64,000 nt of DNA, taken from NCBI RefSeq assembly GCF_026735165.1, contig NZ_JAPQES010000004.1, positions 394,410 through 458,409 of the forward strand, written 5' to 3'. This document shows, piece after piece, positions 45,783 through 55,107 of this stretch; positions within the stretch are counted from its first letter, which is position 1; the number at the start of each line of letters is the position of its first letter. The position numbers were made by a program, and so were the translations under genes. Source of the DNA: Clostridium ganghwense (GTDB lineage: Bacteria > Bacillota > Clostridia > Clostridiales > Clostridiaceae). The notes below the pieces were generated by a model. It had not been told where the DNA came from. It ran no database searches and saw only the letters and a list, made by a program, of their open reading frames with translations.

Positions 45783-47225
45783 ATGGAACGTCTATTTGAA
45801 ATATTTAGGATATTATCCTATATTAATATTCTATTTGCCCTAGCAGTAATATTCTTTGAAAGGAAAAACGCTTCTACTACTTGGGCTTGGTTAATGGTTT
45901 TAGTTCTCATTCCTGGTATTGGCTTTGTTTTATATTTACTTTTAGGTCAAAATCTTAGTAGAGAAAAAATATTTGATTTAAAAGCTGAGGAAGATAGATT
46001 TCATAAAGAATTGTTATCTCAGGGAAAACAACTGACGGAAAATCATATAGATTTTCATGATAAGGAAATGGTAAAGTATAAAGATATGATGTATCTGCAT
46101 CTTAATAACAGTCAAGCTATTTTTACCCAAGATAATAATGTTAAAATTTATACGCATGGCGATTCTACTTTTGATTCTATACTTCATTCCATTGAAAATG
46201 CTCAAGATCATATTCATATGGTTTATTATATTGTAAAAAATGATACCCTAGGAAATAAAATATTAAATGCTCTTATAAAAAAAGCATCTGAAGGAGTAGA
46301 AGTAAGATTTTTATATGATGAAATGGGATGTAGAAAATTACCTAAACGTTTTTTCAATGATTTAAAAAAGGTTGGTGGTAAAGTAGCTATTTTCTTTCCT
46401 TCTGTACTTCCCCACGTAAATATTAGAATTAATTTTAGAAATCATAGAAAAATAGCAGTAATTGATGGGAAGGAAGCCTTTATAGGAGGATTTAATATAG
46501 GAGATGAATATTTAGGCAAAAGTAAAAAATTTGGTTATTGGAGAGATACTCATTTAAAAATTGTGGGAAGTGCTGTTGATTCTCTTCAGCAGAGATTTTT
46601 ACTTGATTGGCGCCATGCATCGAATGAAAAAATAACCTTTGATAAAAAATATTTTCCAAGTAAACCTCTTTACAAAGGAGTGGGCACTCAAATAGTATCT
46701 AGTGGTCCCGACTCTGAATGGGAACAGATTAAAAATGGATACCTTAAAATGATTCAATCTGCTAAAAAAAATGTTTATATTCATAGTCCTTACTTAGTTC
46801 CTGATGATAGTATAACTGAAGCTTTAAAAATAGCTTCTCTATCTGGAGTTGATGTAAGAATTATGATTCCTAATAAACCCGACCATCCATTTGTATATTG
46901 GGCATCTTTATCTTATGTAGGTGAATTACTAAAAGCAGGTGTTAAATGTTACACTTATAATAAAGGTTTTCTTCACAGTAAAATGGTAGTTATTGATAGT
47001 AACGTCGCCTCTGTGGGTACAGCAAATATGGATGTACGAAGCTTTAAATTGAACTTCGAGGTAAATGCCTTTTTATATGATAGTACTATTGCACAAGAAC
47101 TTGAAAAAATATTTGAACAAGATATCTTAAACTGTACAGAAATAACTAAAGAATTCTATGAAAAAAGATCACATATAATAAAGTTCAAAGAATCTATATC
47201 TAGATTGCTTTCTCCTGTATTATAA
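45783..47225 (+). CDS. cls: Cardiolipin synthase, phospholipase D family
   Basis: Membrane enzyme that joins two phosphatidylglycerols into cardiolipin. The 480-residue protein has two N-terminal membrane segments (about 8-22 and 37-57), then two HKD motifs: FRNHRKIAVIDGKEAFIGGFNIGDEY near residue 220 and FLHSKMVVIDSNVASVGTANMDVRSF near residue 398. The first motif has the usual HxK, with HRK. Length and order match bacterial ClsA-type enzymes. SD AGGGAGG before ATG. Single-gene unit with its own terminator. Confidence 0.95.
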   Translation: MERLFEIFRILSYINILFALAVIFFERKNASTTWAWLMVLVLIPGIGFVLYLLLGQNLSREKIFDLKAEEDRFHKELLSQGKQLTENHIDFHDKEMVKYKDMMYLHLNNSQAIFTQDNNVKIYTHGDSTFDSILHSIENAQDHIHMVYYIVKNDTLGNKILNALIKKASEGVEVRFLYDEMGCRKLPKRFFNDLKKVGGKVAIFFPSVLPHVNIRINFRNHRKIAVIDGKEAFIGGFNIGDEYLGKSKKFGYWRDTHLKIVGSAVDSLQQRFLLDWRHASNEKITFDKKYFPSKPLYKGVGTQIVSSGPDSEWEQIKNGYLKMIQSAKKNVYIHSPYLVPDDSITEALKIASLSGVDVRIMIPNKPDHPFVYWASLSYVGELLKAGVKCYTYNKGFLHSKMVVIDSNVASVGTANMDVRSFKLNFEVNAFLYDSTIAQELEKIFEQDILNCTEITKEFYEKRSHIIKFKESISRLLSPVL

Positions 47226-47280
47226 TTGTGTTGTAATAAAAAAGTGTAAATTTTAATCACTAAACTTTATAACAAAGCAC

Positions 47281-47330
47281 AAAATAAACTTCAACATATA
47301 CAAGTTTTTTATTGTTGAAGTTTATTTTTT
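47281..47330. terminator. Bidirectional terminator
   Basis: AATAAACTTCAAC (47283-47295) pairs with GTTGAAGTTTATT (47314-47326), with a T run in both directions. It lies between cls and the minus-strand flavoprotein gene. Confidence 0.85.
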
Positions 47331-47333
47331 ACA

Positions 47334-48272
47334 TTATATATACTTTTGTGTATATTGGATAGCTTCTTTTGCATCAGTTATAATTTTTTCTATTATTGAT
47401 TGGCAACTTTCAATTTTATCTATAACAGTAATACTTTGTCCTGCATAAACTGATCCAAATTCTACATCCCCTTCTTGAGGTGCTTTTTGGGATGTTCCTG
47501 TTACTAAATTGATAAGTTCTTCTTCTGATACACCATTCTTTTCAAGTTCTAAATATTTATCTGAAAGTTTGTTACTTAAAGTTCTTACTCTATGCCCAAT
47601 TGACTTTCCTGTAACTACTGTATCTGTATCTATGGCATCAACAATTCTTTGTTTTACATCAATATGAGCAGTACATTCTTTTGATGCATAAAATCTTGTT
47701 CCTATTTGAACTCCTGCTGCTCCCATAGTTAAAGCTGCCGCTAATCCTCTTCCATCTGAAAAACCTCCTGCTGCAATAACAGGAATATCTACTTGTGGTA
47801 TAACTTGAGTCATAAGTGCCATTGATGATATAGTTCCGATGTGGCCTCCGGATTCCATACCTTCTATAATAACTGCATCTGCCCCCTTTTCAGCAACTCT
47901 TTTTGCTAATTTTAAATTAGGAACAACAGGTATTACTTTTATTCCTGCTTTATGTAACTTTTCAAAATATGGAATAGGATTTCCTGCACCTGTTGTAACA
48001 TAAGCTACTCTAGCTTCACAAATAACCTTTATAATTTCATCACAATTCCCCTCTATTATGGCTATATTTACTCCAAAAGACTTATTTGTAAGCTTTTTTG
48101 TTTTTTGTATTTCTTCTTTTACCCACTCCGCAGTTCTTCCTCCTGATGCTATAGTTCCAGCACCGCCTGCATTAGATACAGCTGCAGTTAAATTAGATTC
48201 TGATACCCAAGCCATAGCTCCTTGAATTATTGGATACTTAATATTAAGTAGTTCTGTTAATTTAGTTTTCAT
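47334..48272 (-). CDS. fabK: FMN-dependent enoyl-ACP reductase II-like flavoprotein
   Basis: A 312-residue TIM-barrel flavoprotein of the FabK/nitronate monooxygenase superfamily. NIKYPIIQGAMAWVSESNLTAAVSNAGGAGTIASG is the typical start; GVNIAI and ADAVIIEGMESGGHIG (the conserved Glu-x-Gly-GH segment) and GVQIGTRFYASKE form the FMN site. The Gly-His-Ile-Gly sequence fits FabK better than nitronate monooxygenases. FabK reduces the double bond in fatty acid elongation with NAD(P)H. It stands outside a fab operon here, next to the FAD oxidoreductase, so another reductase role is possible. Confidence 0.8.
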   Translation of the reverse strand: MKTKLTELLNIKYPIIQGAMAWVSESNLTAAVSNAGGAGTIASGGRTAEWVKEEIQKTKKLTNKSFGVNIAIIEGNCDEIIKVICEARVAYVTTGAGNPIPYFEKLHKAGIKVIPVVPNLKLAKRVAEKGADAVIIEGMESGGHIGTISSMALMTQVIPQVDIPVIAAGGFSDGRGLAAALTMGAAGVQIGTRFYASKECTAHIDVKQRIVDAIDTDTVVTGKSIGHRVRTLSNKLSDKYLELEKNGVSEEELINLVTGTSQKAPQEGDVEFGSVYAGQSITVIDKIESCQSIIEKIITDAKEAIQYTQKYI

Positions 48273-48365
48273 TTTAACCCTCCATATTTCGTGTAATTTT
48301 GTGTTAATTTTACAAATAATAATATTAATTATATATTATTACCTATAATACTCACAATATTTACC

Positions 48366-48486
48366 TTAAGATATTTTTCTTAATCTCTCTTTCGTACTTG
48401 GTATTTTTTCTATTGATGAAGAATTAAAAGTAATTATAAATATGGATAATATAACAAAACACACTCCAATAATTTTTTTAACTCAT
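48366..48486 (-). pseudogene. Frameshifted small membrane peptide gene
   Basis: ATG at 48486 follows AGGTGA (48496-48491, at the end of the oxidoreductase gene) but hits TAA after two codons. Removing a single T before the run of seven A gives a 39-codon frame, MSKKIIGVCFVILSIFIIT then NSSSIEKIPSTKERLRKIS, with one membrane helix and a basic end. This looks like a recently broken small gene or a sequencing error at a homopolymer. It could also be chance. Confidence 0.3.
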
Positions 48487-48494
48487 TTAATCAC

Positions 48495-49823
48495 CTAATA
48501 TAAAATACTCCCGTTTTTAATCATACATTCTCGTACTTTTTTAACATCTACCTGCTTTGGCATTATGCCTTCTTTTATAGCTAATGCTGCTGCAAAACCT
48601 GCTGCAGAACCTTCTTCAAAACACTGAGCTACTACTCTAGCTGAAGCTAAAGCTTCATGTTCACATGAAACACATCTGCCTGCTGTCATAATACCTTCCA
48701 CATTCTTTGGAAGCATTACTTCAAACGGAATTTCATAATAGTCATCATCTAGATTAACTACCTTTACTCCATCTGCTCCACCATGTATTTCTATTGGCCA
48801 TGCACTACGTGCAATTGCTGTATCAAATTTTCGTGCATTAACTACATCTTCATTAGTTAATGTATATTCTCCTTCTATTGTACGCGATTGTCTAATTCCT
48901 ATCTGCGGAGCATTATCAATAATATATGCATTTTCGAATCCTGGAATATAATCTTTTACAAATTTTTCGTACTCTCTAATTTGCTCTCTTCCAGCAAACT
49001 CACAGTAAGTTAAATCTTCTGTCTTTGTTGGATATAGTACTCTATTATCTGTTGCTATAATACTAGTTGCATTCATAATTGCCTGTTCTTTGCGTGGTGC
49101 TGGGAAAATAAATGGATGTTTACGGGGTAAATTATATTTTCCCGTTGTATCAGCTTCTTCAGCCTTTTCCCAAATATCTTCTAAAGAATATTTAGATGCC
49201 TTGTCCCAATTTACATTACCCATTCTGAAAGTCATAGTAGTAGATTGAATAACTCCATCTTTACCATAAACATATGGCGCTCCTGCTTTAGCCGCTACAT
49301 CTCCATCACCTGTAGCATCTATGAATACTTTTCCCTTAATTGCACTACGTCCATCTTTATTTTCTATAACTACTCCAACAATCTTATTATCTTCCATAAT
49401 TACATCAACAAAAGATGTATGGAATAATACTTCAACATTAGCACCTTTAATTAATTCATCAGCGGTTTCCTTCCAAATAAATGGGTCATGTGGAGCTAAG
49501 GCAGTATGTCCAAATTTTACTGGTCCAATTAAGCCACCTTTTGCTCTTAATAAATCAGTAAATCTTCCTGCAAATCCTTGTACTATTTGTTCTACTTCCC
49601 CATTTTCTGTAGAACTATATAATCCTCCTATTGTAGCAGAAAATCCTGCAACATTTGCTCCTCCAAAGAAACCATATCTTTCTATAATTAAAGTTTTCAT
49701 TCCTTGTTCAGCGGAGGTTACTGCAGCAGCAACTCCAGCTGGACCTCCCCCTACAACTACTACATCTATTTCTTTGATTATTGGAATTTCTTTTGTCATT
49801 TCTTTATAAATATTAAAATTCAT
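48495..49823 (-). CDS. FAD-dependent oxidoreductase (PF12831 type)
   Basis: About 442 residues; start ATG 49823 after AAGGAGGG. IDVVVVGGGPAGVAAAVTSAEQGMKTLIIERYGFFGG is the FAD dinucleotide-binding fold with a family-typical extended GG after the helix, FIDATGDGDVAAKAGAPY the second FAD motif, and EGIMTAGRCVSCEHEALASARVVAQCFEEGSAAG the C-terminal FAD contact. This group oxidises or reduces sugar acids or similar substrates, with no fixed reaction. It is 85 bases after the enolase-superfamily gene in the same direction and is probably co-transcribed with it under the GntR-type regulator. Confidence 0.88.
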   Translation of the reverse strand: MNFNIYKEMTKEIPIIKEIDVVVVGGGPAGVAAAVTSAEQGMKTLIIERYGFFGGANVAGFSATIGGLYSSTENGEVEQIVQGFAGRFTDLLRAKGGLIGPVKFGHTALAPHDPFIWKETADELIKGANVEVLFHTSFVDVIMEDNKIVGVVIENKDGRSAIKGKVFIDATGDGDVAAKAGAPYVYGKDGVIQSTTMTFRMGNVNWDKASKYSLEDIWEKAEEADTTGKYNLPRKHPFIFPAPRKEQAIMNATSIIATDNRVLYPTKTEDLTYCEFAGREQIREYEKFVKDYIPGFENAYIIDNAPQIGIRQSRTIEGEYTLTNEDVVNARKFDTAIARSAWPIEIHGGADGVKVVNLDDDYYEIPFEVMLPKNVEGIMTAGRCVSCEHEALASARVVAQCFEEGSAAGFAAALAIKEGIMPKQVDVKKVRECMIKNGSILY

Positions 49824-49907
49824 GATATCCCTCCTTAGCAAATATTTTATAATACCATATTTTTATTTAATCTTTTTAAAAAGATTAAACATCCATTTTC
49901 CATAATT

Positions 49908-51032
49908 CTATTTATACTCAAATTTTTCTATTGTAATGTTCTCTATAGCATCCCAATCCATTCTCACACCTAATCCGTTCCCTTCTGGTGCATGTACATA
50001 TCCATTTTCATCCGTTCTAATCACATCTAAAGCCCCTACTTCAAAAGGTTTATAAGGATACGCTTGTTCAAAATAAGTACAAGCATTTGTAGAAAGCATA
50101 ATATGAAGGTTCGCTGCTTGAGTAAGAGTCATTCCCCATGACTGAATTTCTATTCTCATATTATTTGCTTCAGCAAGTGCAACAAGCTTTCTCATTGGAG
50201 TTATTCCTCCACAAACAGTAGTATCTACTCTAATATCCGTCCAAGCTCCTAGTTTAATTCCGTGTTGTATTTCAGCAAGTGATAAATAATGGTTTCCACC
50301 ACATGATATAGGTATATTGGTTTTTTTCTTTAAGTTTACATATCCTTCTAAATCTGTATCAGGTAAAGGAGCTTCAAACCAATCCCAATCATATTCTTCT
50401 AAAAGCTTAGCCATTTTATAAGCTTCTTCTCTGCTATACTGCTGATCAGGATCGAAGCTGAACCTAATTCCAGAATCTCTGTATTTTTTTTGAATCTCCT
50501 TAACAAGTGGATAGTCATCCTTGAATACTGCATATGGATGAATCTTAATAGCTCTGAATCCCTCAGCAATGCATCTATCGATAAATTCCATATACTCTTG
50601 ATTTGAATCTAAAAGTGGTGTGGAAGCATATGATAAAATCTTATCCCTAGCTCCTCCTAGCATCTGATATAAAGGCATTCCTGCATACTTAGCTCTTAAA
50701 TCCCAAAGAGCAATATCAATTACTGACATAGCAGGCTTTGCAATTACAGTTGGTCTTTTACTCATCCAACTCCATATTTTTTCAGTATTAAGAGCTGACT
50801 TTCCAATTAAATTAGGAACATATAATCTTATAGTTTCACCAATTGATTTATCAAAATGATTTTCTGTATAAGTTATTGTTCCACCAATTCCTATATAGCC
50901 ATCTTTTGTAGTAATCCTTACAATAGTGTTAGTTGTAAAAATTTCCTCCAAGTATTTTGCCCATCTAGGTCTCTCCTGTTTTTCATCTCCAGTAATAAAA
51001 ACCTCAATTTTAGATATTTCTAATGGTTTCAT
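49908..51032 (-). CDS. Enolase superfamily enzyme (mandelate racemase/muconate lactonising group)
   Basis: A 374-residue protein with the capping domain (first 125 residues, ISKIEVFITG…TTKDGYIGIGG, then PAMSVIDIALWDLRAKYAGMPLYQMLGG) and a beta/alpha barrel. Barrel residues visible are the KxH pair (Lys163, His165) in AIKIHPY, metal ligand Asp194 in SFDPDQQY and Glu220 in WFEAPL. The third metal site reads CGGN, where other family members have Glu or Asn. The last part has IEIQSWG instead of the racemase His. The reaction is therefore likely a dehydration or epimerisation of an acid sugar, but the substrate is unassigned. First gene of the GntR-controlled unit. Confidence 0.88.
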   Translation of the reverse strand: MKPLEISKIEVFITGDEKQERPRWAKYLEEIFTTNTIVRITTKDGYIGIGGTITYTENHFDKSIGETIRLYVPNLIGKSALNTEKIWSWMSKRPTVIAKPAMSVIDIALWDLRAKYAGMPLYQMLGGARDKILSYASTPLLDSNQEYMEFIDRCIAEGFRAIKIHPYAVFKDDYPLVKEIQKKYRDSGIRFSFDPDQQYSREEAYKMAKLLEEYDWDWFEAPLPDTDLEGYVNLKKKTNIPISCGGNHYLSLAEIQHGIKLGAWTDIRVDTTVCGGITPMRKLVALAEANNMRIEIQSWGMTLTQAANLHIMLSTNACTYFEQAYPYKPFEVGALDVIRTDENGYVHAPEGNGLGVRMDWDAIENITIEKFEYK

Positions 51033-51144
51033 ATTTCCCCACCTCTTTTTACATATTTAAAAATATAGTAAACCTTTACATATCATTAAAATAAAATATA
51101 TTAATAATAAACTTCAAACTTCAAACTTCCTCCAAACACTTTGT

Positions 51145-51176
51145 TGATATACAACTGATATATCAGTTGTATATCA
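51145..51176. promoter_or_regulatory. 32-bp perfect palindrome, likely GntR operator
   Basis: TGATATACAACTGATA (51145-51160) is followed directly by its exact reverse complement (51161-51176). It lies immediately downstream of the -10 box at 51189-51184, covering the transcription start of the enolase-superfamily gene, a classic repressor position. The outer part TTGATATACAA resembles the short dyads bound by FadR-type GntR proteins. Confidence 0.75.
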
Positions 51177-51183
51177 TGGGTAT

Positions 51184-51212
51184 ATTATAACCTCAACTCC
51201 ACCTTTATTCAA
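51184..51212 (-). promoter_or_regulatory. Promoter of the enolase/oxidoreductase genes
   Basis: TTGAAT (51212-51207) and TATAAT (51189-51184) are 17 bases apart on the minus strand. The start point would be near 51177, at the edge of the palindrome. Apart from this, the palindrome and the terminator at 51299, the 51033-51372 gap holds a triple AAACTTC repeat (51110-51130) and no gene. Confidence 0.75.
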
Positions 51213-51298
51213 CACATTTTGTAATTTTTTTGCTTTCTTAAAATTTAATTTTATTATATATTATTTGAAAATACCTTATAAATTTATCACTTTTATAA

Positions 51299-51336
51299 AA
51301 AATAAAAGTATTGTAAGAAATTATATCTACAATACC
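51299..51336 (-). terminator. Intrinsic terminator after gntR gene
   Basis: GTATTGTA (minus strand 51335-51328) pairs with TACAATAC (51315-51308), followed by TTTTATTTTT. Confidence 0.75.
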
Positions 51337-51372
51337 TTTATTTATATATAAAATTCTAACTAGAATGTATGT

Positions 51373-52053
51373 TTACATTTTTCCTTGAAAATATACATCG
51401 AACTTTAATCTATTAAGCTTTGTAACACAATCTATCAAATAATCAGATTTTTCTGCTGCTAATTCTTCATTTCCAGATGCTATTGCTCTCATCAGATCAC
51501 AATGCGCATAATTTATATCCTTAGTAAGCTCCGTATCTGCTTTATATTGCATATAATACAATCTTCTAGCCAACGCATGTAATGGTGCAACAGCACTAGA
51601 TGCATATGGATTACGACCTGCGTCTGCCACTAATTCATTAAATTCATTATCTATTTTAATTGCTTCCATCTCATTATTTTCAATAGTAGCTTTTTCGTAT
51701 TCATCAGCTAATTCTAAAAATCTGGTTCTTTCATCTGGTGTTGCAAATTTAGCTGCACGAGTAGCTATTAATCTTTCAAGTAATCTACATACCTCTATCT
51801 GTAGAAAGAAGTCTTCCGCTTTAAACTCTGTTATCATTATTCCTCTTCGAGGCATTATAGTAACTAAATGAGCTGCATCTAGTTTTTTAATCGCTTCTCT
51901 TACTGGCATTCTTCCTATTCCCAATAGCTCACTAAGTTCTTTTTCAGACCATAAACTTCCCGGTTTTAATTGAAGAGTTATAATCATCGTTTCTAACTTT
52001 TTATATGCTATATCTGAAAGACTTTCTGTATTTTTTTTACCTTCAAATTTCAT
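51373..52053 (-). CDS. GntR family regulator, FadR/FCD type
   Basis: A 226-residue DNA-binding regulator. The N-terminal winged helix-turn-helix (LKPGSLWSEKELSELLGIGRMPVREAIKKLDAAHLVTIMPRRGIMI, about 25-70) is typical GntR, and the C-terminal FCD domain (EVCRLLERLIATRAAKFATPDE, ending HCDLMRAIASGNEELAAEKSDYLIDCV) binds an acid metabolite, often with a metal. It is adjacent to the enolase-superfamily gene and probably represses it through the palindrome at 51145. A related dyad lies upstream of this gene, suggesting autoregulation. Confidence 0.94.
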   Translation of the reverse strand: MKFEGKKNTESLSDIAYKKLETMIITLQLKPGSLWSEKELSELLGIGRMPVREAIKKLDAAHLVTIMPRRGIMITEFKAEDFFLQIEVCRLLERLIATRAAKFATPDERTRFLELADEYEKATIENNEMEAIKIDNEFNELVADAGRNPYASSAVAPLHALARRLYYMQYKADTELTKDINYAHCDLMRAIASGNEELAAEKSDYLIDCVTKLNRLKFDVYFQGKM

Positions 52054-52120
52054 TTATATTTTCCTTTCTATCTTTGTATTTATTATAAATTCTCTAACTA
52101 ACATTTGCTACTATAGCTTG

Positions 52121-52141
52121 TGATATATTTGTAATATATCA
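52121..52141. promoter_or_regulatory. Dyad upstream of gntR gene
   Basis: TGATATATT-TGT-AATATATCA is a perfect 9-3-9 inverted repeat ending 67 bases before the gntR start. It shares the TGATATA…TATATCA ends with the palindrome at 51145, supporting recognition by the same protein. Confidence 0.55.
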
Positions 52142-52213
52142 ACATAATCTAGTATATAATACCCTTTGTTATACTGTAAATATAACCATAAAATAAAATA
52201 TTATTTCCTCAAA

Positions 52214-52239
52214 TAAAAAAGAGATACATAAGCATCTCC
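52214..52239 (-). terminator. Terminator after hisE
   Basis: GAGATGC, loop TTAT, GTATCTC on the minus strand, followed by six T. It ends the histidine operon immediately after the hisE stop. Confidence 0.78.
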
Positions 52240-52571
52240 TATAACTGTTCAATCTCTCTTCTCTCTTTCTTTTTGTTGCCTATCTTTTCTCTTCTTTTTT
52301 CAAGCTCTTCTCTTACTTTTTCTATACTAACTCCATTTTGAGCCATAAGAACTAAAAGGTGATATGTCAAATCACAAATCTCATTAGTAATTTCTTCATT
52401 ATCTTTGTTTTTAGCTGCTATAATAACTTCTGTACTCTCTTCTCCAACTTTTTTCAAGATTTTATCTAAACCTTTTTCGAATAAATAATTAGTATAAGAA
52501 CCTTCAACAGGATTTTCTTTTCTATCCTGTATAACACAATACAGCTCTTTAATAACATCCACTCTACTCAT
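52239..52571 (-). CDS. hisE: Phosphoribosyl-ATP pyrophosphatase
   Basis: Second step of histidine synthesis: releases pyrophosphate from phosphoribosyl-ATP. The 110-residue protein is a small all-alpha hydrolase with the metal-binding pattern [36 protein letters not shown] (EExxE…ExxD). It is separate from HisI, which lies 3 bases upstream; in enterobacteria the two are fused. The last gene of the operon. The C-terminus is very Lys/Arg-rich. Confidence 0.96.
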   Translation of the reverse strand: MSRVDVIKELYCVIQDRKENPVEGSYTNYLFEKGLDKILKKVGEESTEVIIAAKNKDNEEITNEICDLTYHLLVLMAQNGVSIEKVREELEKRREKIGNKKKERREIEQL

Positions 52572-52574
52572 ATA

Positions 52575-52919
52575 CTATTCTCCTTTAATTTCTATTTTTC
52601 TATAAAAGCAGCTTCTATTTCCCGTATGGCATGCCGCTCCTATTTGATTAACTTTAATTAGTAAAGTATCACAATCACAGTCTATACTTATACTCTTAAC
52701 AAATTGAAAATGTCCTGAAGTAGCACCTTTGTTCCAAAACTCATTTCTTGATCTACTCCAAAACCATGTAGTTCCACTCTCTATTGTTCTTTTAAGAGAT
52801 TGCTCATTCATATAAGCCATCATAAGTACTTCTCCATTTTCATAATCTTGTACAATAGTAGGAACTAAACCATTACCTTTATCAAAGTTCACTTTCTTAA
52901 TAAGTTCTTCCTTATTCAT
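52575..52919 (-). CDS. hisI: Phosphoribosyl-AMP cyclohydrolase
   Basis: Third step of histidine synthesis: opens the adenine ring of phosphoribosyl-AMP using zinc. The 114-residue protein has [33 protein letters not shown], then [28 protein letters not shown], whose Cys and Asp residues (DCDCD, ACHTG, SCF) bind the metals. Stand-alone form, without the HisE part. Confidence 0.97.
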   Translation of the reverse strand: MNKEELIKKVNFDKGNGLVPTIVQDYENGEVLMMAYMNEQSLKRTIESGTTWFWSRSRNEFWNKGATSGHFQFVKSISIDCDCDTLLIKVNQIGAACHTGNRSCFYRKIEIKGE

Positions 52920-52952
52920 GAATTCACCACCTAATTACCTTAATAAACTTCT

Positions 52953-53714
52953 TTAAATTCTAACTTCTATTCCTTTTTTCCGTAGATAATTCTTAACTTC
53001 TCTTATCGTAAGCTCTTTAAAATGGAAAAGACTAGCTGCAAGTGCGGCATCTGCTTCACTTTTCTTGAACACTTCTGCAAAGTGCTCTATTTTTCCACAG
53101 CCCCCTGATGCTATTACAGGAATATCCACAGCTTTACACACAGCTTGTGTAAACTCAATATCATATCCCTTTTTTGTTCCATCTGCATTCATACTAGTTA
53201 ACAATATTTCTCCTGCACCTAAAGCTTTTACTTTCCTAGCCCATTCTAAAGCATCCAGTCCTGTATCAATTCTTCCTCCATTTATATATACATTCCACCC
53301 CGATCCATCTTCTCTTCTTTTTCCATCAATAGCAACTACCACACATTGATTCCCAAACTTCTCTGCTGCTTTTTTTACTAATTTAGGCTCTCTTATAGCT
53401 GCTGAATTAACCGATACTTTATCAGCTCCAGCCCTTAATATTTCCTTAAAATCATCAAGAGTCTTAATTCCGCCACCTACTGTAAGAGGTATAAATACTT
53501 TTTCTGCTGTTCTTCTAACTACATCTATCATTGTAGCTCTTCCTTCATGAGTAGCAGTAATGTCTAGAAAAACTAGTTCATCTGCTCCTTCTTTATTATA
53601 AAATTCAGCTATTTCAACAGGATCTCCTACATCTTTTAGATTTATAAAATTAACTCCTTTAACTACCCTGCCCATATCTACATCCAGACAAGGAATTATT
53701 CTTTTAGTGAGCAT
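52953..53714 (-). CDS. hisF: Imidazole glycerol phosphate synthase, cyclase subunit
   Basis: Forms the imidazole ring with ammonia from HisH, releasing AICAR to purine synthesis. The 253-residue TIM barrel has the start [19 protein letters not shown] (catalytic Asp11 in CLDVD), [19 protein letters not shown] phosphate loop, and [15 protein letters not shown] (catalytic Asp about 130 region) and [11 protein letters not shown]. Follows hisA by 11 bases and pairs with hisH, two genes upstream. Confidence 0.98.
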   Translation of the reverse strand: MLTKRIIPCLDVDMGRVVKGVNFINLKDVGDPVEIAEFYNKEGADELVFLDITATHEGRATMIDVVRRTAEKVFIPLTVGGGIKTLDDFKEILRAGADKVSVNSAAIREPKLVKKAAEKFGNQCVVVAIDGKRREDGSGWNVYINGGRIDTGLDALEWARKVKALGAGEILLTSMNADGTKKGYDIEFTQAVCKAVDIPVIASGGCGKIEHFAEVFKKSEADAALAASLFHFKELTIREVKNYLRKKGIEVRI

Positions 53715-53725
53715 ATTATCACCTC

Positions 53726-54442
53726 TTATTCTTTACTCAAATCTACTGTTTCTTTTAAATCTATAGTCTTAGAATAAATTGCCTTTCCAATAATAACACC
53801 ATATAAATTCAGCTCTTTAATCTTTTTTACATCATCAATATCTTTAATTCCACCTGAAGCTGTAATATCACATGTTACTCTTTCTTTCAGTTTTCTAAGC
53901 GCATCTAAATTAGGTCCTTTTAGTGTTCCATCACGACTTATATCTGTAAATATAATATTTTTAACTCCTATATCCTCCATCTTCATCGCAAAATCTATAT
54001 AATTAACTTCACTTACATTAAGCCATCCATCTACTGCAACATATCCATTTTTAGCATCTATGCCTACTGCAATTTTTTCACTGTACTTTTTTACAGCCTC
54101 TTTAACAAACTCTGGATTATTTAATGCTGCTGTACCTAGGATTACTCTATCTATCCCTTTTTCTATGAGATAACCTATCGTTTGTAAATCTCTTACTCCT
54201 CCCCCAAGCTCAACTGGTACTTTTACTTCTTCTATAACCTTTGAAACTATATCTATATTTACTCCTTTTCCTTTAAGTGCTCCATCTAAATCTACCATGT
54301 GAATATATTCTGCTCCTGCTTCTTTAAAACTTCTAGCAGTATCTACAGCACTTTCTGCCACAACTTGTGACTTATTAAAATCTCCTTTATACAGTCTTAC
54401 ACATTTTCCGTCTCTTAAATCTATGGCAGGTAAAATTATCAT
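53726..54442 (-). CDS. hisA: ProFAR isomerase
   Basis: Amadori isomerisation of ProFAR to PRFAR in histidine synthesis. The 238-residue barrel opens [21 protein letters not shown] (catalytic Asp8) and contains [15 protein letters not shown] and [16 protein letters not shown] (catalytic Asp near 128) and [13 protein letters not shown], the two phosphate-binding loops. Overlaps the hisH end by four bases, so translation is coupled. Confidence 0.97.
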   Translation of the reverse strand: MIILPAIDLRDGKCVRLYKGDFNKSQVVAESAVDTARSFKEAGAEYIHMVDLDGALKGKGVNIDIVSKVIEEVKVPVELGGGVRDLQTIGYLIEKGIDRVILGTAALNNPEFVKEAVKKYSEKIAVGIDAKNGYVAVDGWLNVSEVNYIDFAMKMEDIGVKNIIFTDISRDGTLKGPNLDALRKLKERVTCDITASGGIKDIDDVKKIKELNLYGVIIGKAIYSKTIDLKETVDLSKE

Positions 54443-55044
54443 TTTATCATCTCCCCAAAATTCTTTAGCATTTTTAATCCCACGTCACCACTCTTTTCTG
54501 GATGAAATTGCATACCATACACATTTCTTTTGCTAACAACCCCTGGAACTTTAACTCCATAATCTGCATAAGCATTCAATATTCCTTCTTCTCCTGTTAC
54601 AGCATAGTATGAATGAACAAAATATACATAACTTCCTTCTTCAATTCCATTTAGTATAGGGCTTTCTTTTTCACTCTTCAAACTATTCCATCCCATATGA
54701 GGTATCTTTAAATCCACATTTAATTTTTCAACTCTTCCCTTTAAAAATCCAAGTCCCTTACTCAATCTTCCTTCATCACTTTCTTCAAATAATAGCTGCA
54801 TACCAAGACAAATTCCAAGTAAGGGTTTTTCTTTTTCAACTGCTTGTATTAATACTTTATCTAAACCTGCTTCTTTAATATTATCTATAGCATCTGGAAA
54901 AGCTCCTACCCCTGGAAGTATAATTCCGTCACTATTTAATATAGTCTCTCTATCTGATGTTATAATTGAATTAAACTCTAGTAAATCTAAAGCATTTTCC
55001 ACACTTTTCAAATTCCCCATTCCATAGTCTACAATTGCAATCAT
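54439..55044 (-). CDS. hisH: Imidazole glycerol phosphate synthase, glutaminase subunit
   Basis: Class I glutamine amidotransferase that supplies ammonia to HisF. The 201-residue protein has [28 protein letters not shown] (oxyanion region), the nucleophile Cys in [11 protein letters not shown] near residue 78, and the His/Glu pair in [11 protein letters not shown] near 183. Full catalytic triad is visible. Confidence 0.97.
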   Translation of the reverse strand: MIAIVDYGMGNLKSVENALDLLEFNSIITSDRETILNSDGIILPGVGAFPDAIDNIKEAGLDKVLIQAVEKEKPLLGICLGMQLLFEESDEGRLSKGLGFLKGRVEKLNVDLKIPHMGWNSLKSEKESPILNGIEEGSYVYFVHSYYAVTGEEGILNAYADYGVKVPGVVSKRNVYGMQFHPEKSGDVGLKMLKNFGEMIK

Positions 55045-55107
55045 ATAATCTCATCCTTTCAACATTAGCACTTATCCATCAGCTTTCATTTACTGACCAT
55101 TATTGTG

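Noticed and set aside
51105..51130. Triple AAACTTC repeat as a CRISPR or repeat element
   Set aside because: Only three short units with no spacers; too small to be more than local slippage.
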